In this document: positions 27,534 to 36,843 of the stretch, one piece after another
Layout of the letters: each line of letters begins with the position of its first letter
Numbering within the stretch: the first letter of the stretch is position 1
Source of the DNA: Acinetobacter sp. CFCC 10889
GTDB taxonomy: Bacteria; Pseudomonadota; Gammaproteobacteria; Pseudomonadales; Moraxellaceae
Length of the DNA stretch: 64,000 bases
Direction of reading: 5' to 3'
Assembly: GCF_003268395.1 (NCBI RefSeq)
Contig: NZ_LQXQ01000008.1
Location: forward strand, 39,596 to 103,595
Position numbers and translations under genes: made by a program
The notes under the pieces: generated by a model
Databases searched by the model: none
What the model saw: only the letters and a program-made list of their open reading frames with translations
Told to the model about the DNA's origin: nothing

Positions 27534-28577
27534 ATGTCCATTTTCGATCTTTTAAACATTAAACATCCTATTTTCCTTGCACCGATGGCAGGTGTCTCCA
27601 CCCCTGAATTGGCAGCAGAAGTTTCCAATCAAGGGGGGCTTGGTTCATTGGGTTTAGGTGCAAGTTCTGTCAGTGCTGCCCGTGAACAAATTTTAAAAAC
27701 TCAAGAATTGACTGATCAACCCTTTCAGGTGAACTTCTTTTGCCATCAGCCTGAAGCGTTGAATGAAACTGCAAATCAAGCATGGATTGAGCATTTAAAA
27801 CCTGAATTTGCCAAGTTTCATGCAGATGTACCTCAAGATTTGAAATGTATTTACCCAAGTTTTTTGGACAATGATGATTTTTTAAATTTAGTGTTGGAAA
27901 CACAGCCCAAAGCGGTCAGTTTTCACTTTGGTATTCCGCATGCGGATCAAATTCAGAAATTAAAAGATGCAGGAATTATCACGATGGTTTCTGCGACCAA
28001 TCTTGCTGAAGCCAAAGCTATTGAGGCAGCAGGCATTGACCTGATCATTGCGCAAGGTGTGGAAGCAGGTGGACATCGTGGGATTTTTAATCCTGATTTG
28101 GATGGTGCAATCAAAACTTTGGACCTGATTCAACTGATTAAAAAGTATTGTCAAACTCCTGTGGTGGCTGCGGGGGGAATCATGAATGGTCAGCAAGCCA
28201 AACAAGCCTTAAATGCAGGTGCAGATGCGGTACAGCTCGGCACAGCTTTTGTGCAATGTAAAAGCTCCAATGCCAATGCAGCGTATCGCAAAGCCTTATT
28301 TGATCATCCGATCACTCAAATCACGGCGAGTATTTCAGGTCGTCCTGCACGTGGTTTAATTAACCAATGGGCTTCATTTATTGATTTGCCTGATCGTCCT
28401 CAAGTTGCACCTTATCCTTATGCTTATGATTTGGCGAAGCAGTTAAATGCTTTAGCTGTTCAAAATGGCGAGGTAGGTTATGGGGCTTTTTGGGCAGGTT
28501 CAAATGTTGCTCAAATTCGTCAGCTTGAAGCGCAAGATTTGATTAATCAGTTGGTTGTAGAAATGAATCAGTATTAA
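27534..28577 (+). CDS. Nitronate monooxygenase family protein
   Basis: FMN-dependent TIM-barrel enzyme of the 2-nitropropane dioxygenase/nitronate monooxygenase family, oxidising alkyl nitronates. 347 residues from ATG 27534 (GGAAG eight bases upstream); the longer frame to 27435 is not preferred. Motifs: HPIFLAPMAGVSTPELAAEVSNQGGLG at the N-terminus, IAQGVEAGGHRG with the catalytic His, PVVAAGGIMNG and GADAVQLGTAF. Class I type. The gap after it holds an imperfect inverted repeat (28596-28625) shared with the end of the convergent DinB-like gene. Confidence 0.9.
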   Translation: MSIFDLLNIKHPIFLAPMAGVSTPELAAEVSNQGGLGSLGLGASSVSAAREQILKTQELTDQPFQVNFFCHQPEALNETANQAWIEHLKPEFAKFHADVPQDLKCIYPSFLDNDDFLNLVLETQPKAVSFHFGIPHADQIQKLKDAGIITMVSATNLAEAKAIEAAGIDLIIAQGVEAGGHRGIFNPDLDGAIKTLDLIQLIKKYCQTPVVAAGGIMNGQQAKQALNAGADAVQLGTAFVQCKSSNANAAYRKALFDHPITQITASISGRPARGLINQWASFIDLPDRPQVAPYPYAYDLAKQLNALAVQNGEVGYGAFWAGSNVAQIRQLEAQDLINQLVVEMNQY

Positions 28578-28613
28578 TTAAATAAATCTTTTTAACATCA
28601 GGTTTAAATGAAT

Positions 28614-29120
28614 TTAAGCCTGATGTTGTTCTGCCAACATATAGACCAAATCCAATTCAGGGCATTCATACCCCAAAGCCGTCATGGCTGCTGTAACCTG
28701 TCCACGATGATGTGTACCGTGATTAAACACATGTAATAAAGTTGCTGCATAAGGCAAACACATCTGCGCACCTGATGCCCGTTGATAGTTTAGATTTCCT
28801 GTGAGTTTTGTCTCATCTAAGCCATGTACAAAGTCAATCCAATTATGTGATTTTTGAACTAAATCATTTAATAATGGCTGTTTTTCTGTATGTAAAATCG
28901 TTTCTAAAGATAGAATCGGTGATATACCCTGTTTAAAACGTGCATACCACAGCGTATGCTCACCCAACAATAAATGATTTAAAGTTCCTGCGATACTTTT
29001 AAAATACAGTCCTGCATCTTGGTGAAAATCTGCCTCTGAGATATTTTCCAAATGTTGAACCAAACGCCGTGTCGCCCATAGATTGTATTCGGCAAGAAGT
29101 TGAAAAGTGGTTTTATTCAT
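28614..29120 (-). CDS. DinB-family protein
   Basis: Four-helix-bundle DinB/YfiT-type protein. Metal-ligand His residues appear in LNHLLLGEHTLWY and HVFNHGTHHRGQVTAAM. I take ATG 29120 (MNKTTFQLL...), giving 168 residues; ATG 29138 or TTG 29144 would add 6-8 residues, and no candidate has a strong ribosome site. Many DinB proteins are thiol- or metal-dependent transferases; the substrate is unknown. It lies 25 bases after an unknown gene on the same strand, so may be the last gene of the dusB-side operon. Confidence 0.85.
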   Translation of the reverse strand: MNKTTFQLLAEYNLWATRRLVQHLENISEADFHQDAGLYFKSIAGTLNHLLLGEHTLWYARFKQGISPILSLETILHTEKQPLLNDLVQKSHNWIDFVHGLDETKLTGNLNYQRASGAQMCLPYAATLLHVFNHGTHHRGQVTAAMTALGYECPELDLVYMLAEQHQA

Positions 29121-29145
29121 TAAAAAAGTTTCATCCATTTCCAAT

Positions 29146-29586
29146 TTATAAGATCAAAGCATCCAGTCCTTCATCACTATATTCATAGTATAATTCCCCT
29201 TTATAGGCATAAATATTTAATTTTGCCTTCTTCCTGCTACCCCCCTCATTTATAGAACTATCCCAAAGAGGAATTTTAATCCCAACAGTTTTTCCCCGCT
29301 CATTATCAAGTAGACTAAATAACCAAATAGAATATCGAACAAATTGGTCAAAAAACTTAGTTGTCTGTAATTCAGGAAATAAATCACAAATATTAGTGCT
29401 CAGCTCAAATCTAAGCTCATTTTCAGTTTGATTGGCGGTGATAATCCAAAATTTATTATGAATTTGAAAAACAATTTTATCTACATTCGATTTTTCTTCA
29501 TTTGGGTCAACAACAAATATATTTTCAATATATAATTTATCTTCAGGAACTTTATATAACCAATTTTGAAAATCTAGAGCATCCAT
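29146..29586 (-). CDS. Hypothetical protein, paralogue of 29607-30044
   Basis: 146 residues, soluble. It shares with its neighbour the outline F.NWL ... VD ... IVFQIHNKFWIITAN ... YYEYSDEGLDALIL. No family recognised. Such small A+T-rich, acidic, paired genes are often immunity-type proteins, but no toxin gene is seen beside them, so this is only a possibility. 20 bases separate it from the upstream paralogue. Confidence 0.68.
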   Translation of the reverse strand: MDALDFQNWLYKVPEDKLYIENIFVVDPNEEKSNVDKIVFQIHNKFWIITANQTENELRFELSTNICDLFPELQTTKFFDQFVRYSIWLFSLLDNERGKTVGIKIPLWDSSINEGGSRKKAKLNIYAYKGELYYEYSDEGLDALIL

Positions 29587-29606
29587 AATTTACTCCCTAA
29601 ATAATT

Positions 29607-30044
29607 TTATAAATACCTGTCTAATCCATCAGCTCTAAACTGATAATATATATCAGATAATGCATGTAAACTTAACACTCCAATCAAGTTTTCATTTTCA
29701 TTGTCAATAATTTTTAGCTTCATTGAGTCGGTGTATAAATTAAAATTAAATCCTATAAAAACTTGCTCAACATGTGCTCCAATCAAATTTGTAAAAATTA
29801 AGTTAGTTCTCCACTTTTCATACTTAATCGGAAGTTTTTTTCTTATTTTTATATCAATATCATCATATTCATGATTAACGGAAATAAACCAAAAATTTTC
29901 ATTGATTTTAAATATCAACTCTTGGATACAATGATTTTTTTTAGGACATAGCCCGTCTGTATCAAGATCAACTATGAATACTTCATAGATCACCTTGATG
30001 CCAGTATTATTTTTTAACCAATTATGAAATTTCCTTAAGTTCAT
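29607..30044 (-). CDS. Hypothetical protein, paralogue of 29146-29586
   Basis: 145 residues. Begins MNLRKFHNWLKNN, has a central LIFKINENFWFISVNHEYDD block and ends DIYYQFRADGLDRYL, matching the neighbour at the same positions with low identity. Clearly more A+T-rich than dusB, suggesting later acquisition. It starts 40 bases after the dusB stop with no terminator between, so it may be read from the dusB promoter. Confidence 0.68.
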   Translation of the reverse strand: MNLRKFHNWLKNNTGIKVIYEVFIVDLDTDGLCPKKNHCIQELIFKINENFWFISVNHEYDDIDIKIRKKLPIKYEKWRTNLIFTNLIGAHVEQVFIGFNFNLYTDSMKLKIIDNENENLIGVLSLHALSDIYYQFRADGLDRYL

Positions 30045-30084
30045 TAATTTCCTATTTGTTAAACTTTAAATGTTTGTTCATAAA

Positions 30085-31131
30085 TCATTTTGTTTCCAGC
30101 AAATTTACATTCTCAACTTGCACATCACTCATAATATGACCTTGTTCAAGTAAATGATCAAAATAACTTTCAACCACTTTGGCTTGATCTGCGGTACTTT
30201 CGACCCTATACATATTTTGGCGGAATTCATTACTTGAGCGTAAGCCTTTGGTATACCACGCAATATGTTTGCGAGCGATACGACAACCTGAGTATTCCCC
30301 ATAAAAGCCATATAATTCAGACAAATGCCCAAGGAGTACCTCTTTCACTTCCTGAATATCAGGTGCTGCCAAATGCTCACCTGTTTCCAAATAATGTGCA
30401 ATTTCACGGAAAATCCACGGACGACCTTGTGCTGCACGCCCGATCATCACCGCATCTGCACCTGTATAATCCAACACATATTTGGCTTTTTCAGGACTGT
30501 CAATGTCACCATTGGCAATTACAGGGATCGACAGCATACTTTTAACTTCTTTAATTAAGCTATAACGTGCTGTATTTAAATACATATCTTCACGGGTACG
30601 TCCATGTAAAGCGAGCGCTGCAATGCCTGCTTCTTCTGCACGTTTGGCAACTCGCATAATATTTTCATGACCATTTAAAAAGCCCAAACGGGTTTTTAAT
30701 GTTACAGGAACATCCACCGCAGCAACCACCGTATCCAAAATTCGTGCAACCAAATCTTCATCTTTAAGCAGTGCCGAGCCTGCGAGTTTATTGCAGACTT
30801 TTTTGGCAGGACAGCCCATATTAATGTCGACAATTTGTGCACCATTAGACACTTGATATCGTGCTGCCTCAGCCAATTGTTCAGGTTCTGAACCTGCGAT
30901 TTGTGCTGAAATTGGGGCGAGTTCACCCTCAAAATTGGCACGATACAAACTTTTTTTGCTCATGCGTAAAGTTTGGTCAGAGGTCATCATTTCACTGACT
31001 GCATGTCCTGCACCAAAGTATTTACACAATGTTCTAAATGGACGATCCGTCACACCTGCCATTGGTGCAACAAATATAGGAGCATGCTTTGATCGATCAA
31101 ATAAGTCTTGAATGACCTGATGTTGACTCAA
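30085..31131 (-). CDS. dusB: tRNA-dihydrouridine synthase B
   Basis: FMN- and NADPH-dependent reduction of uridine to dihydrouridine in tRNA. 348 residues: APMAGVTDRPFRTL at the N-terminus (FMN site), DINMGCPAKKVCNKLAG with the catalytic Cys, TLKTRLG, ALHGRTREDMY and VIANGDIDSPEKA, GADAVMIGRAAQGRPW. These features fit DusB rather than DusA or DusC. In enterobacteria dusB precedes fis; here the following genes are two unknown paralogues and no fis is seen. Confidence 0.94.
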   Translation of the reverse strand: MSQHQVIQDLFDRSKHAPIFVAPMAGVTDRPFRTLCKYFGAGHAVSEMMTSDQTLRMSKKSLYRANFEGELAPISAQIAGSEPEQLAEAARYQVSNGAQIVDINMGCPAKKVCNKLAGSALLKDEDLVARILDTVVAAVDVPVTLKTRLGFLNGHENIMRVAKRAEEAGIAALALHGRTREDMYLNTARYSLIKEVKSMLSIPVIANGDIDSPEKAKYVLDYTGADAVMIGRAAQGRPWIFREIAHYLETGEHLAAPDIQEVKEVLLGHLSELYGFYGEYSGCRIARKHIAWYTKGLRSSNEFRQNMYRVESTADQAKVVESYFDHLLEQGHIMSDVQVENVNLLETK

Positions 31132-31375
31132 CTTTATAACCTCATTTAACGTCTGTTCAATCTACAAATCTTGATGATTGATATGATTTTTCGCGTTGCA
31201 AAAAATATCATTTTTTATGATCAAGACGTGATTTAAAGCGTTATGTAAACAGCGCAAAAATGTATCAAGTCACCAAATGTGGAGAACTCGTAGATTCGGG
31301 TATTTTAAATCTTGCAGCAGGGCTTGTGTGAAAAATTTTGCAGTAATTTATGATGTTCTACATTCTTACATATCG

Positions 31376-32077
31376 CTATATCGGATTTACATCAAATAAA
31401 GAGCCGATCCACATGGCAAAGAACATGGCAATCAGTCCCCAAACCGTTACACGGATACTCCCTCGTAACATTGAAGTACCTGCAAAATAACTAGATAATG
31501 CGCCTAGAATTGCTAAAGAAAGAGTTCCAACAGCCATCACAATTTGTGCCATCCATTGCTCAGGGCTCAGTAATATGGCAAGCATCGGGCAGAGTGCACC
31601 GAGTGAAAAAGAGAGTGCAGATGAGCCAGCGGCTTGTAAGGGTTTTGCTGTTGTTATTTCATTAATACCAATTTCATCTCTTGCATGCGCTTCGAGTGCA
31701 TCTTTTTCCGTCAATTGTACAGCAACTTGATGTGCAAGCTCAGGTGTTAAGCCTCGTTGTATATAAATATGGGTCAGTTCTTTGAGTTCATGGTGTGGAT
31801 TCTTGGCTAATTCTCGTGCTTCAACAGCTAAATCTGCTTCTTCAATATCGGATTGGGATTTAACGGAAATATATTCACCTGCTGCCATCGAAGTTGCACC
31901 AGAAATTAAACCTGCAATACAGGTAATAAAGAGCGTCTGTGCCGATGCACCACTTGCAGCCATTCCTACCACTAAACTTGTCACAGAAATAATGCCATCA
32001 TTTGCCCCTAAAACTGCTGCACGTAGCCAACCTGCACGTTGCATTAAATGATGTTCGTGATGGGGAAGATGTGTCAT
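31376..32077 (-). CDS. VIT1/CCC1-family transporter
   Basis: Membrane protein of the vacuolar iron transporter/CCC1 family, moving Fe2+ and/or Mn2+. 233 residues from ATG 32077; the TTG at 32128 is a weaker alternative. N-terminal HLPHHEHHLMQRAGWLRAAVLGANDGIIS is the classic start, then a SGATSMAAGEYISVKSQ segment and a long cytoplasmic linker with acidic residues. The C-terminal half holds three more membrane helices. About five membrane segments in total. Separated by a terminator from the gene upstream. Confidence 0.88.
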   Translation of the reverse strand: MTHLPHHEHHLMQRAGWLRAAVLGANDGIISVTSLVVGMAASGASAQTLFITCIAGLISGATSMAAGEYISVKSQSDIEEADLAVEARELAKNPHHELKELTHIYIQRGLTPELAHQVAVQLTEKDALEAHARDEIGINEITTAKPLQAAGSSALSFSLGALCPMLAILLSPEQWMAQIVMAVGTLSLAILGALSSYFAGTSMLRGSIRVTVWGLIAMFFAMWIGSLFDVNPI

Positions 32078-32156
32078 AGTGGTTTTTAAATGAGAAGTAT
32101 TCTTATCAATATAGTAGGATATTGACAAAAATCAAATACTTTACTTAGCTTTTCGT

Positions 32157-32180
32157 ATAAAAAAACTCCCGAAGGAGTTT
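32157..32180 (-). terminator. Intrinsic terminator of the Ala-rich lipoprotein gene
   Basis: On the minus strand: stem AAACTCC / GGAGTTT with a TTCG loop and a T-run, 20 bases after the stop. Confidence 0.85.
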
Positions 32181-32199
32181 CTTTATTTATTATATGATC

Positions 32200-32544
32200 T
32201 TAGTTTTTAGCAGCTTCTTTAACATTTGCAGCACCTTGCTCAACAGCACCTGCGGTTGCAACGGTTGCATCTTTCGCAGCCTCTACAGTTGCATCAGCAG
32301 CAGTTGCTGTCGCAGTTGCAGCAGTATTTGCAGCATCAACAGTCGCACTTGCTGCATTGTCTACCGCAGTTGCTGTTGCATTTGCAGCATTTTCAGTTGC
32401 ATTAGCAACATCATGACCTGCTTGTTCAGCAGCATTTTCAATGTGTTCGCCAGTCGTAGCGCCTGTTTCAGGCGCTTTGTCTTTATTACAGCCTACAAGA
32501 GCAACGGTAGCAGCAAGACCTAAAGCAACAACTAATTTATTCAT
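32200..32544 (-). CDS. Alanine-rich small lipoprotein
   Basis: 114 residues. Signal peptide with lipobox ALVGC (Cys 19), then a mature part made almost entirely of Ala, Thr, Val, Asp and Glu in a loose heptad-like pattern (DAANTAATATATAADATVEA). Probably a long helix, reminiscent of Lpp-type or LEA-like lipoproteins. Good AAGGTAAAATAA region upstream and a strong terminator after it. The opposite-strand frame here is a shadow caused by GC-skewed low complexity. Function unknown. Confidence 0.85.
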   Translation of the reverse strand: MNKLVVALGLAATVALVGCNKDKAPETGATTGEHIENAAEQAGHDVANATENAANATATAVDNAASATVDAANTAATATATAADATVEAAKDATVATAGAVEQGAANVKEAAKN

Positions 32545-32640
32545 TTATTTTACCTTTTAACCTATTATTTTTCATCCAAAGGCGGATATTTTCAATATAA
32601 ACAAAATAATGAGAAAAAAATATTAAAAATTGTTACTTCA

Positions 32641-32683
32641 GATAGAAAAATAGAAAGCCCTTTATTTCGAAAAATAAAGAGCC
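32641..32683 (-). terminator. Terminator of ahpF
   Basis: Read on the minus strand: an 11-bp stem GCTCTTTATTT / AAATAAAGGGC (one U-G pair), TTCG-type loop, then a T-rich tail. It lies about 40 bases after the ahpF stop. Confidence 0.75.
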
Positions 32684-32720
32684 ATGTGTAAATCGGAAGA
32701 ATCGTTATGTCTGGGAAATA

Positions 32721-34286
32721 TTATTGTCCAGAACGAATCATATAATCAAATGCAGACAATGCCGCTTTTGCACCCTCACCAGAAGCAATAATGATTTGTT
32801 TATAAGGCACTGTAGTACAGTCACCTGCTGCAAATACACCTTTAACATTGGTTTCGTTGCGATCATTAACTACAATTTCATTACGGTTTGAAAGTTCTAC
32901 AGCGGTTTCTTTTAAGAAATCTGTATTTGGTAATAAACCAATTTGTACAAAGATCCCTGCAAGTTCAACTTGATGTTCTGTATCTGTTGCACGATCTTTG
33001 TATTTCAATGCAGTTACTTGTGAACCATCACCAACCACTTCCGTAGAAAGTGCATTCATGATTACAGTGGTATTTGGCAAACTGTTCAATTTGTCTTGAA
33101 GTACTTGGTCAGCACGTAATTTGGTATCAAATTCAACCAAAGTCACATGTTCTACAATCCCTGCAAGGTCAATCGCAGCTTCAACACCTGAGTTACCACC
33201 ACCAATCACTGCAACACGTTTACCTTTAAATAATGGACCATCACAGTGCGGGCAGTAAGCAACACCACGTGTTTTATACTCTTTCTCACCCGGTACATTC
33301 ATTTCTCTCCAACGAGCACCCGTTGATAAGATGATGGTTTTTGATTCAAGTTTTGCACCATTTTCAAGTTCAACTTCTACCAAACCATTGGCTGTCTGAT
33401 CTGCACCAACAATGTTTTTCACACGTTGTAAGTTCATGATGTCGACACCATACTCACGTACATGTGCTTCCATATCTGCTGCAAATTTTGGACCTTGGGT
33501 TTTTTGCACTGAAATAAAGTTTTCAATGTCCATGGTATCCATGACTTGACCGCCAAAACGTTCTGCCACAATTCCTGTACGAATACCTTTACGTGCTGCA
33601 TAGACAGCAGAAGTTGCACCCGCAGGTCCACCACCAATCACCAACACATCAAATGCTTCTTTGGCATTAAGCTTTTCAGCATCTTTTGCAGCAGCACCGC
33701 TGTCCAGTTTCGCTACAATTTCTTCCAAAGTCATGCGACCTTGACCGATATGTTCACCATTTTGGAATACCATCGGTACTGCCATGATTTTGCGTTCTTC
33801 AACTTCGTCTTGGAAGAATGCACCATCAATCATGGTTGCTGTCGTACCTGGATTATTGATTGCAATTAAGTTCAATGCTTGAACGACATCAGGACAGTTA
33901 TGGCAGCTTAAAGAGACAAATACGTCAAAGTTTGCAGTTAAGTTCAAGCCTTTGATTTGCGCTAAAATTTCATCTGAGACTTTTGGCGCATAACCAGACA
34001 CTTGTAATAATGCAAGAATCAAAGAGGTAAATTCATGCCCCATTGGCAAGCCAGCAAAGAATACGCGAGGTTGTTCCCCGACTTTAGCGATACCAAAGCT
34101 TGGTTTACGACCATTTTCGCCATCAAAACGTGCAGTCACTTGGTCTGAAAGTGCAGCAACCTCAGTGACTAATTCTTTAATTTTGTCTGATTTTTCAGTG
34201 CCATTTAAAGAAGCAACAATTTCGATTGGGCTTTCAAGACGTTCTAACAATGTTTTTAATTGAGCAGAAGTATTTGTATCTAACAT
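32721..34286 (-). CDS. ahpF: Alkyl hydroperoxide reductase subunit F
   Basis: Flavoprotein that passes electrons from NADH to AhpC for peroxide reduction. 521 residues from ATG 34286 (GGAG nine bases upstream), the same length as E. coli AhpF. N-terminal double-thioredoxin-like domain with CHNCPD (near 129), FAD-binding [17 protein letters not shown], redox CPHCDG and NADH-binding [15 protein letters not shown]. The active disulfides are intact. Not in an operon with ahpC, which lies 5 kb away on the same strand at 39102-39665. Confidence 0.96.
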   Translation of the reverse strand: MLDTNTSAQLKTLLERLESPIEIVASLNGTEKSDKIKELVTEVAALSDQVTARFDGENGRKPSFGIAKVGEQPRVFFAGLPMGHEFTSLILALLQVSGYAPKVSDEILAQIKGLNLTANFDVFVSLSCHNCPDVVQALNLIAINNPGTTATMIDGAFFQDEVEERKIMAVPMVFQNGEHIGQGRMTLEEIVAKLDSGAAAKDAEKLNAKEAFDVLVIGGGPAGATSAVYAARKGIRTGIVAERFGGQVMDTMDIENFISVQKTQGPKFAADMEAHVREYGVDIMNLQRVKNIVGADQTANGLVEVELENGAKLESKTIILSTGARWREMNVPGEKEYKTRGVAYCPHCDGPLFKGKRVAVIGGGNSGVEAAIDLAGIVEHVTLVEFDTKLRADQVLQDKLNSLPNTTVIMNALSTEVVGDGSQVTALKYKDRATDTEHQVELAGIFVQIGLLPNTDFLKETAVELSNRNEIVVNDRNETNVKGVFAAGDCTTVPYKQIIIASGEGAKAALSAFDYMIRSGQ

Positions 34287-34319
34287 GCTAACAATCTCCA
34301 AGGGAGTAAATTTATTCAT

Positions 34320-34690
34320 TGAGGCTATAGTAAGCTAAAATTAATAACAGGTAAAACAGTTTGTTTTTATTTTAATGATCTGTTTTTTCGATTTTATTTT
34401 AACGGCGTTTTAATTTTATATAAGTGAGTAGCAATAAAATAATATTTATTTACTTCTTCTAAATAATTGCATTAGAAAAGTAGAAAAATAGATTAATTTA
34501 TTTTAATGAAGTTGTAGAATACAGTAAGAAATAGCTGAAATTTACTGAATAATGTGTGATAAATATATTTTAAATTATAAAATATGTGATATATTTCACA
34601 TCAATTGGGGCTGATAATAAATTGATCCCTTGATCATAGAAAATTAATCTATGAAAAGTGTATTAATTTAAATAAATTTATAGGTGGATC
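34320..34690. other. A+T-rich intergenic region between ahpF and the LC7 gene
   Basis: About 370 bases (404 from the preferred ahpF start) with divergent promoters expected for ahpF and the Roadblock/LC7 gene. I see no confident promoter boxes, OxyR site or gene in it. Confidence 0.4.
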
Positions 34691-35098
34691 ATGTTAGATG
34701 TAAATCTATCAAGAAAAATTCCAGACGACTTTGTGAAATATGGGGAACAAAAAATCAGAGAATTGCTAAATAGCGTTTCTGGTGTTGATTTTGTGATGTT
34801 ATGTTCTTCAGATGGTTTTGAAATAGCATTGGCAAACAAAAAAAATGTAGCAAACTCAAGTAAGATTGCAGCTGTCAGTAGCTCAATATTAGCAATGGTA
34901 ACAGCCTTTATTTCTGAAATTAATTTAATCGGTTGTCAAACCATTACACTTGATGCAGAAAATGGCAAGGCTTTACTTACAGCAGTTCCACATGCTAAAT
35001 ATCCGATGGTCTTAGTTGCATTAACATCTAAAGATATTTTAATTGGACAGATGTTGTATGAAACTAAAGTAACAGTTGATAGTTTGGTAAAATATTAA
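34691..35098 (+). CDS. Roadblock/LC7-domain protein A
   Basis: 135 residues behind AGGTGGATC. Roadblock/LC7 (MglB-like) fold: a long first helix (RKIPDDFVKYGEQKIRELLNSVSG), the VDFVMLCSSDGFEIA strand, a central helix (KIAAVSSSILAMVTAF) and TLDAENGKALLTAV. Such proteins are regulators of small Ras-like GTPases (for example MglB with MglA). A second LC7-type gene follows at 35365, but no small GTPase is nearby. Cytoplasmic. Confidence 0.83.
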   Translation: MLDVNLSRKIPDDFVKYGEQKIRELLNSVSGVDFVMLCSSDGFEIALANKKNVANSSKIAAVSSSILAMVTAFISEINLIGCQTITLDAENGKALLTAVPHAKYPMVLVALTSKDILIGQMLYETKVTVDSLVKY

Positions 35099-35364
35099 GT
35101 TTTTTTAAAGATTTATGTTAAAGATAATGTAAATTAAAAATATATCAAAATAAACTATATACAGATGGTTATATATTGATATATTAGTAAAAAATTAAGT
35201 AGAGATAAAAATTTAATATTGAGGTGGATGAGAATAAAGAAACTCAATATTAGTTTTTAAGCAAGGACTCGATTTTAAGATCGAGAGGCGAATCGTTTTA
35301 GTTATATTTAACGATATAATTAAAGCAAAATAACATGTTAAACAAGAAAACAATGGGGAATCCT

Positions 35365-35721
35365 ATGGCTCGTATTACTTTAGAACCTTTATCAGATATC
35401 GATGGTTTTGTTTGTGCTGCACTGGTTGACAGTGAAAGTGGTTTATCACTTGCAACTGCAGGTACTGGTATCGATTTAGAATTAGCTGCTGCTGGTAACA
35501 CAGAAGTTGTTCGTGCTAAGCGTAAAGTTGCAAAAGCATTGAAATTAGATGACCAAATTGAAGATATTTTGATTACTTTAGGTAAACAATATCACATCAT
35601 CCGTCCTTTAGAGTCAAATGAACATTTATTCCTTTACTTGGTTCTAGAGCGTTCTAAATCAAACCTAGCAATGGCTCGTCACGAGTTAAAAGGCTTCGAA
35701 AAAGAATTAGATTTTTCTTAA
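35365..35721 (+). CDS. Roadblock/LC7-like protein B
   Basis: 118 residues from ATG 35365 behind GGGGAATCCT; the frame continues upstream to 35335 but that start has no ribosome site. It shows [23 protein letters not shown], a Roadblock-type first strand pair, a long central helix and a [22 protein letters not shown] closing strand. Probably a partner of protein A (same strand, 266 bases apart, separate promoter likely). It ends in a strong terminator. Confidence 0.78.
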   Translation: MARITLEPLSDIDGFVCAALVDSESGLSLATAGTGIDLELAAAGNTEVVRAKRKVAKALKLDDQIEDILITLGKQYHIIRPLESNEHLFLYLVLERSKSNLAMARHELKGFEKELDFS

Positions 35722-35732
35722 TTCAAAAATGC

Positions 35733-35762
35733 AAAAAATCCGCTGTCACAGCGGATTTTTTG
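35733..35762 (+). terminator. Intrinsic terminator after LC7 protein B
   Basis: A 13-bp perfect stem (35733-35745 with 35749-35761), 3-base loop, T-run. The 5' arm includes AAATCCGCTG. Confidence 0.88.
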
Positions 35763-35831
35763 TGATTAAAATTTGTGTGGCGCAAAGCTTAACTTTATAC
35801 TGATATTTTTGAGATGAAGTAGTTGTATATT

Positions 35832-36044
35832 GTGAAACAAGGTATTTATCGTCACTATAAAGGTCATTTATATCAAGTGTTATATGTTGCACAGCATAGT
35901 GAAACACGAGAAAAATTAGTTGTTTATCAATGTTTATATGATGATTATTCGATTTGGGTAAGACCGTTGGATATGTTTGTTGAAACTGTAACATTGGAAA
36001 ATGGTCAAATTGTTCCTCGTTTTGAATTTTTACATGAAGTTTAA
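35832..36044 (+). CDS. DUF1653-family protein
   Basis: About 70 residues. It matches the DUF1653 pattern: [30 protein letters not shown], then [15 protein letters not shown] and RFEFL near the end. The start is uncertain: GTG 35832 is preferred here, TTG 35823 would add three residues; a GATGAAGTAG region lies upstream of both. Function unknown; the family is small, soluble and beta-rich. Confidence 0.8.
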   Translation: MKQGIYRHYKGHLYQVLYVAQHSETREKLVVYQCLYDDYSIWVRPLDMFVETVTLENGQIVPRFEFLHEV

Positions 36045-36188
36045 TTTTGAGATATTTTATTCAAATCTAAATATGATGTTTAAAGGGATGCATAGATTTA
36101 TAAAACAGTGTGTATGGCGTACAGTTGTCATAGGAATGACGTAAACAACTGAAATAATAGAAATAGAAACGATGAGGATGATCTGAAT

Positions 36189-36782
36189 ATGAGTTTGAGT
36201 AGCCCATTTTTACAGCGATTAAATGAGTTATACCAGTCCTTTATCAAATTTGATGCCACGCAATGTGATCGTATTAAACGTTATCGTAATATTGAACCAG
36301 AGTCGGCTTTATTCTTAGCCATGCAGATTCGGGTGCAACAATCAAAAAGAATTTTAGAGATTGGGACTTCGACAGGTTACTCCACACTGTGGTTGGCTGA
36401 TGCCGCTCTAGTCACGGGTGGGAGAGTCACTACCCTTGAAATTGATGAAAAGCGCACTCAACAGGCAAAAGATTATGCGAAAGAGTTGCAGGTGGATCAT
36501 ATTATTGATTTCTGGGTAGGTGATGCGCAGCATTATTTAGAAACATGCCAAGAAAAATATGATTTTATTTTGTTAGATGCTGAGCGTGATGCTTATTTAC
36601 ATTACTGGAAATATTTACAAAATATGATTGAAAATCAAGGTGGTGTACTTATTGTCGATAATGTTATTTCACATTCAGCAGAGGTGAAAAGTTTTATTTC
36701 TGAAGTCAAACAAGATCAACGTTTTATGACAACGACATTACCGATTGGTGCAGGGCTTTTTATTGTGACATTTAAAAACTAA
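36189..36782 (+). CDS. SAM-dependent O-methyltransferase family protein
   Basis: 197 residues. Class I methyltransferase fold of the O-methyltransferase_3 type: ILEIGTSTGYSTLWLA (SAM-binding motif I), VTTLEIDEKRTQQA (motif II acidic loop), FILLDAERDAYLHYW with the metal-linked Asp, and GGVLIVDNVI. Comparable to catechol O-methyltransferase-like bacterial proteins. The substrate cannot be told. A 10-bp hairpin follows the stop. Confidence 0.88.
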   Translation: MSLSSPFLQRLNELYQSFIKFDATQCDRIKRYRNIEPESALFLAMQIRVQQSKRILEIGTSTGYSTLWLADAALVTGGRVTTLEIDEKRTQQAKDYAKELQVDHIIDFWVGDAQHYLETCQEKYDFILLDAERDAYLHYWKYLQNMIENQGGVLIVDNVISHSAEVKSFISEVKQDQRFMTTTLPIGAGLFIVTFKN

Positions 36783-36800
36783 GAAAATTTGTACGTTTAA

Positions 36801-36823
36801 ATCAGGGAGCATTGCTCCCTGAT
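36801..36823. terminator. Hairpin between methyltransferase and KTSC genes
   Basis: Perfect 10-bp stem ATCAGGGAGC / GCTCCCTGAT with a 3-base loop, in the gap between convergent genes. No strong T-run, so termination is probable rather than certain. Confidence 0.55.
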
Positions 36824-36843
36824 GTTGTATAAGGCATTTAAAA

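Noticed and set aside
28596..28625. Terminator between nitronate monooxygenase and DinB-like genes
   Set aside because: The 13-base inverted repeat (CATCAGG... / ...CCTGATG) lacks a T-run on either strand, so it is mentioned only as a hairpin.
32194..32523. Cys/Ser-rich frame on the plus strand across the Ala-rich lipoprotein
   Set aside because: It is the complement of Ala/Thr-rich codons (GCA/GCT become TGC/AGC); no ribosome site, and the minus-strand gene has a signal peptide and terminator.
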